Assembly: GCA_013695505.1 (NCBI GenBank)
Contig: JACDAH010000118.1
Location: 1-7,899 of the forward strand
DNA length: 7,899 bases
Direction of reading: 5' to 3'
Source: Chloroflexota bacterium
GTDB taxonomy: Bacteria > Chloroflexota > Limnocylindria > Limnocylindrales > CSP1-4
The position numbers were made by a program, and so were the translations under genes. Below, in pieces: positions 5,603-7,899 of the stretch (its first letter is position 1; each line of letters begins with the position of its first letter). The notes under the pieces are model-generated. The model was not told where the DNA came from and did no database searches. It saw only the letters and a list, made by a program, of their open reading frames with translations.

Positions 5603-5610
5603 GAGGGAGG
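5603..5610 (+). promoter_or_regulatory. Strong Shine-Dalgarno (GAGGGAGG) of the efflux gene
   Basis: GAGGGAGG lies 5 nt before the ATG at 5616 and decides the start over the in-frame ATGs at 5580 and 5583. It is by far the best SD in the window. Confidence 0.75.
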
Positions 5611-5615
5611 AAACC

Positions 5616-7283
5616 ATGTCCCAATCGGCTGCGACGGCCGACGCTGCCCTGCGCGACGCTGCCCCGAACGACGCTGCCCTGGACGACGCTGCCCTGAACC
5701 TGTCGCCGCGGGCCAAGCTGGAGATCCTCGGCGCGATCCTGCTCGCGATGTTCCTGTTCGCGCTCGACCAGACGGTCGTCGGGACCGCGCTCCCGCGGAT
5801 CGTCACCAGTCTCCACGGCGACAGCGCCCTGTACACATGGTCAGTCACCATCTACCTGCTGACCTCGACGGTCAGCGGGCCGATCTACGGCAAGCTGTCG
5901 GACCTGTTCGGGCGCCGACCGATCGTGATCTTCGCCGTCAGCCTCTTCCTGATCAGCTCGGCCCTGGCCGGCCTCAGCCAGAACATGGAGATGTTCATCC
6001 TGTTCCGCGGCCTGCAGGGCCTCGGCGGTGGGGCCATCTTCCCGATCGCGCTCGCGGTGGTCGCTGATCTGTACACGCCGGCGGAGCGCGGCAAGTACCT
6101 CGGTCTGTTCGGCGCCGTCTTCGGGGTGTCGTCGCTTGTCGGGCCGGGGCTCGGCGGCTTCATCACCGACGCGTTCAGCTGGAACTGGATCTTCTACATC
6201 AATGTCCCGATCGGCCTGGTTGCGCTGTTCATTCTGTGGCGCCTCCTCCCGGCGATCAAGCGGCCCGAGGCCGGCCAGAACATCGACTACCTGGGAGCCG
6301 CGGTTTTCGCCCTCGCCATCGTCCCGTTCCTGATCGGCATGACGAACAAGCGGACCGGCGACTGGACCGACCCCGCGGTCGGTGGCCTGATGCTCCTCGG
6401 TCTGGCGTTCGGCGTGCTGTTCCTGTTCATCGAGTCGCGGGCGGTCGATCCGATCGTGCCGCTGAACCTGTTCCGGCTCCGGACATTCTCGATCTCGGTC
6501 GCGGCCATGTTCCTCGCTGCGTTCGGGTTCTTCACGCTGGTCATCTTCCTGCCTCTCTGGTTCCAGACCGTCGGCGGGGCGAGCGCGACCGAGTCCGGGT
6601 ACAACCTCCTGCCGCTTCTCGGCGGCTTGATCTTCAGTGCGATCGCGTCGGGTCAGATCGTGGCCCGGATCGGCCGATACAAGATGTTGATCGCAGGCTC
6701 TCTCGCCTTGCTCGCGGTCGGCCTGTTCCTGTTCACGAATCTCCGTGCCGACACCAACCGCCAGGTCATGTGGCTGTGGATGGCCCTGGCCGGGCTCGGG
6801 GTCGGGCCGTCGTTCGCGGTCTTCACCCTGATCGTCCAGAACGCGGTCTCACCGGACCGGATCGGGGTTGCGACCTCGAGCCTGACGTTCTTCCAGCAGA
6901 TCGGGGGAACAGTCGGGCTGACCCTGGCCGGAACGATCCTGGCGGATCGGCTCGCCCAGGAGATCCCGACCCAGCTCGTCGCCGCGGGGCTGCCGGCCCA
7001 GGCGGTGACCGGCTTCGCGAGCCTGACGCCGGAGATGGCCCAGCAGCTCGACATCACCGGGACCGGCGATCTGGGAGCACGATTCGTCGCCGTCTTCGGG
7101 GCGCCGATCCAGCCGTTCGTGGGCCAGATCGTCGCCGGCATCCACCAGGCGCTCTCGATCGCGATCTCGTCGACGTTCCTGATCGGCATCGTGGGCGCGA
7201 TCCTCGCCGCGATCCTGGTGCTGTTCCTGCACGAGACCCCAATGCGGACGACCTTCGAAGGAGGCGCATCGGCCCACGACTAG
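5616..7283 (+). CDS. MFS multidrug efflux transporter, DHA2 (EmrB/QacA) family, 14 TM
   Basis: A 555-residue inner-membrane proton antiporter predicted to export drugs or other amphiphiles. After a hydrophilic N-terminus the first helix carries the DHA2 motif LDQTVVGTALPRI (50-62). Motif A is GKLSDLFGRRP (92-102), motif B RGLQGLGGGAIFP (131-143), and motif C lies in GAVFGVSSLVGPGLGGF (166-182), followed by WNWIFYINVPIG. Further hydrophobic segments continue to the C-terminus, with a large extracytoplasmic loop before the last helix (ILADRLAQEIP to IHQALSIAI), as expected for the 14-helix subfamily. The start follows the strong SD at 5603-5610. Residues 9-28 are four 5-residue repeats (DAALR, DAAPN, DAALD, DAALN). 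It stands alone on the plus strand, preceded by an inverted-repeat operator candidate. Substrate cannot be told from sequence. Confidence 0.94.
   Translation: MSQSAATADAALRDAAPNDAALDDAALNLSPRAKLEILGAILLAMFLFALDQTVVGTALPRIVTSLHGDSALYTWSVTIYLLTSTVSGPIYGKLSDLFGRRPIVIFAVSLFLISSALAGLSQNMEMFILFRGLQGLGGGAIFPIALAVVADLYTPAERGKYLGLFGAVFGVSSLVGPGLGGFITDAFSWNWIFYINVPIGLVALFILWRLLPAIKRPEAGQNIDYLGAAVFALAIVPFLIGMTNKRTGDWTDPAVGGLMLLGLAFGVLFLFIESRAVDPIVPLNLFRLRTFSISVAAMFLAAFGFFTLVIFLPLWFQTVGGASATESGYNLLPLLGGLIFSAIASGQIVARIGRYKMLIAGSLALLAVGLFLFTNLRADTNRQVMWLWMALAGLGVGPSFAVFTLIVQNAVSPDRIGVATSSLTFFQQIGGTVGLTLAGTILADRLAQEIPTQLVAAGLPAQAVTGFASLTPEMAQQLDITGTGDLGARFVAVFGAPIQPFVGQIVAGIHQALSIAISSTFLIGIVGAILAAILVLFLHETPMRTTFEGGASAHD
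5640..5699 (+). repeat. 15-bp tandem repeat in the N-terminus of the efflux gene (4 copies)
   Basis: Four 15-bp units beginning GACGCTGCC (at 5640, 5655, 5670, 5685) encode DAALR, DAAPN, DAALD and DAALN just before the first membrane helix. Near-identical codon use indicates recent slippage expansion. Confidence 0.85.
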
Positions 7284-7314
7284 CTCGGCGGCGGCGGTCA
7301 ATCCGTGCGGGGGC

Positions 7315-7330
7315 CGGCATCGATGTGCCG
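7315..7330. terminator. Stem-loop downstream of the efflux gene (weak terminator candidate)
   Basis: CGGCA (7315-7319) and TGCCG (7326-7330) form a 5-bp stem with a 6-nt loop, 31 bp after the efflux stop codon. No U-tract follows, so factor-independent termination is uncertain. Confidence 0.25.
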
Positions 7331-7333
7331 TGC

Positions 7334-7354
7334 CATTTCCGGTAGCCGCATCAC
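7334..7354 (-). repeat. Solitary copy of the dispersed motif
   Basis: CATTTCCGGTAGCCGCATCA reads on the plus strand, so the motif (ATGCGGCTACCGGAAATG) is on the minus strand. It sits in the 119-bp gap between the efflux gene and the GNAT remnant, right after a small stem-loop. It is the only isolated copy in the window. Confidence 0.8.
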
Positions 7355-7402
7355 GTGAGGATCTTGAGCCCCAGGGCGCGTGCCGGGCGTACGGTTCGAG
7401 GC

Positions 7403-7793
7403 ATGGCGCGAGATCCAATGACCGCCGACGACATCACCCTCCGGCGCGGCACCCGCCGACACCCGTCCGACCTTCGACATCGCCATGGCCGCGATGGGCG
7501 AGCTCATGGCTCGCCGAGGGATCGGGATCGGGCTTGATCCGGAGCTGTTCTGGCGACAGATCGAGCCGGTCCTCGCGCACGTCGCGGTCACCGCCCCCGA
7601 GTGGTGGATCGCGATCGACAATGCCGATGACACGATCGTCGGCTACGCCCGGTGCGTCGAGCGGGGCGGGTTGTTCGAGCTATCCGAGCTGTTCGTCCGG
7701 CCCGATCGCCAGTCGGCCGGGCTTGGACGGCTGCTCATCGGTTCATCGCCGTCGCGCCGTCGCTCTTTCTCTGACGGACGCAGCCGCGTCTGA
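7403..7793 (+). pseudogene. Frameshifted and truncated GNAT N-acetyltransferase
   Basis: GNAT enzymes transfer the acetyl group of acetyl-CoA to amines. The first frame from ATG 7403 reads MTADDITLRRGT, a normal GNAT opening, then becomes nonsense near 7452-7456. A second frame continues with ADTRPTFDIAMAAMGELMARR (7455 onward), so the two join into one protein if about 2 nt were lost there. The second frame goes on with PEWWIAIDNADDTIVGYARC and the acetyl-CoA loop ELFVRPDRQSAGLGRLLIG (around 7686-7742; the RxxxGLG pattern is intact). After this it turns into an unrelated Ser/Arg tail ending at TGA 7791, so the last helix and strands are missing. The second frame has a stop at 7419 and its first ATG at 7485. 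A TACGGT box 7 nt before ATG 7403 is a possible leaderless promoter. Confidence 0.7.
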
Positions 7794-7807
7794 CGCGCAA
7801 CTGCGTC
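7777..7807. terminator. Strong GC-rich inverted repeat at the end of the GNAT remnant
   Basis: Outer arms GACGCAG (7777-7783) and CTGCGTC (7801-7807) are perfectly complementary. Inside them, CGCGTC (7785-7790) and GACGCG (7792-7797) are complementary too, leaving only a 1-nt versus 3-nt bulge. As RNA this gives a long stem with a ~5-nt loop. There is no U-tract. It includes the stop codon of the GNAT frame and ends 6 bp before the next motif copy; terminator or element end are both possible. Confidence 0.4.
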
Positions 7808-7811
7808 TCGT

Positions 7812-7893
7812 GATGCGGCTACCGGAAACGGCAACGCGGTCCGGCTCGCGACGGCTCGCGACGGCTCGCGATATGCGGCTACCGGAAACGGGA
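7812..7893 (+). repeat. Two plus-oriented motif copies separated by a 10-bp triplet repeat
   Basis: ATGCGGCTACCGGAAACGG occurs at 7813 and again at 7873, 60 bp apart and identical over the core. Between them ACGGCTCGCG is repeated three times (7841-7870, first base C in the first unit). The cluster may continue past the window edge. Confidence 0.9.
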
Positions 7894-7899
7894 TGGGAC

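Noticed and set aside
6236..7345. 369-aa Arg/Pro-rich frame overlapping the efflux gene
   Set aside because: It is a shifted-frame shadow of the DHA2 transporter with no recognisable domain.

Overview
The window is strongly GC-rich by eye. It carries a mix of genes common in soil and freshwater bacteria with leaderless or weak-SD genes: an F420-dependent luciferase-like oxidoreductase, a long thioredoxin reductase, an OsmC protein, a DHA2 efflux pump, and tails of a SigJ-like sigma factor and an SGNH acyltransferase. This fits Chloroflexota (Limnocylindria-like lineages) or high-GC Actinobacteria. That is inference from gene content and base composition; there is no rRNA or other taxonomic marker here.

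Layout, left to right: (1) 42-530 minus, OsmC/YhfA-type thiol peroxidase-like protein; (2) 581-905, five tandem ~73-bp repeat units in the divergent gap; (3) 988-1308 plus, small XRE-type DNA-binding protein; (4) 1345-1594, six degenerate copies of the same repeat motif with unrelated linkers; (5) 1619-1882 minus, the 3' remnant of an SGNH/acyltransferase gene, into which (6) a class I SAM methyltransferase (1750-2622 minus) runs out of frame; (7) 2616-3818 minus, thioredoxin reductase, overlapping the methyltransferase start; (8) 3895-4773 minus, F420-type LLM oxidoreductase; (9) 4833-5084, a mixed-orientation repeat cluster; (10) about 5275-5504 plus, the degraded C-terminal end of an ECF41/SigJ-like sigma factor; (11) 5616-7283 plus, DHA2-family 14-TM efflux transporter; (12) 7334-7354, one repeat copy; (13) 7403-7793 plus, a frameshifted and truncated GNAT acetyltransferase; (14) a strong inverted repeat and two more repeat copies at the right edge.

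Functionally, LLM oxidoreductase, TrxB and methyltransferase form a minus-strand cluster. trxB has its own leaderless-type promoter, overlapped by a palindrome resembling CsoR/CstR-family operators. OsmC and TrxB together suggest thiol or peroxide stress handling, and both share a TAGGAT box 6-7 nt before the start codon.

The most unusual content is a dispersed ~20-bp motif (core ATGCGGCTACCGGAAACGGG), about 19 copies in 7.9 kb, on both strands, confined to non-coding DNA, often in arrays and consistently next to broken genes. I do not recognise it as a named element.
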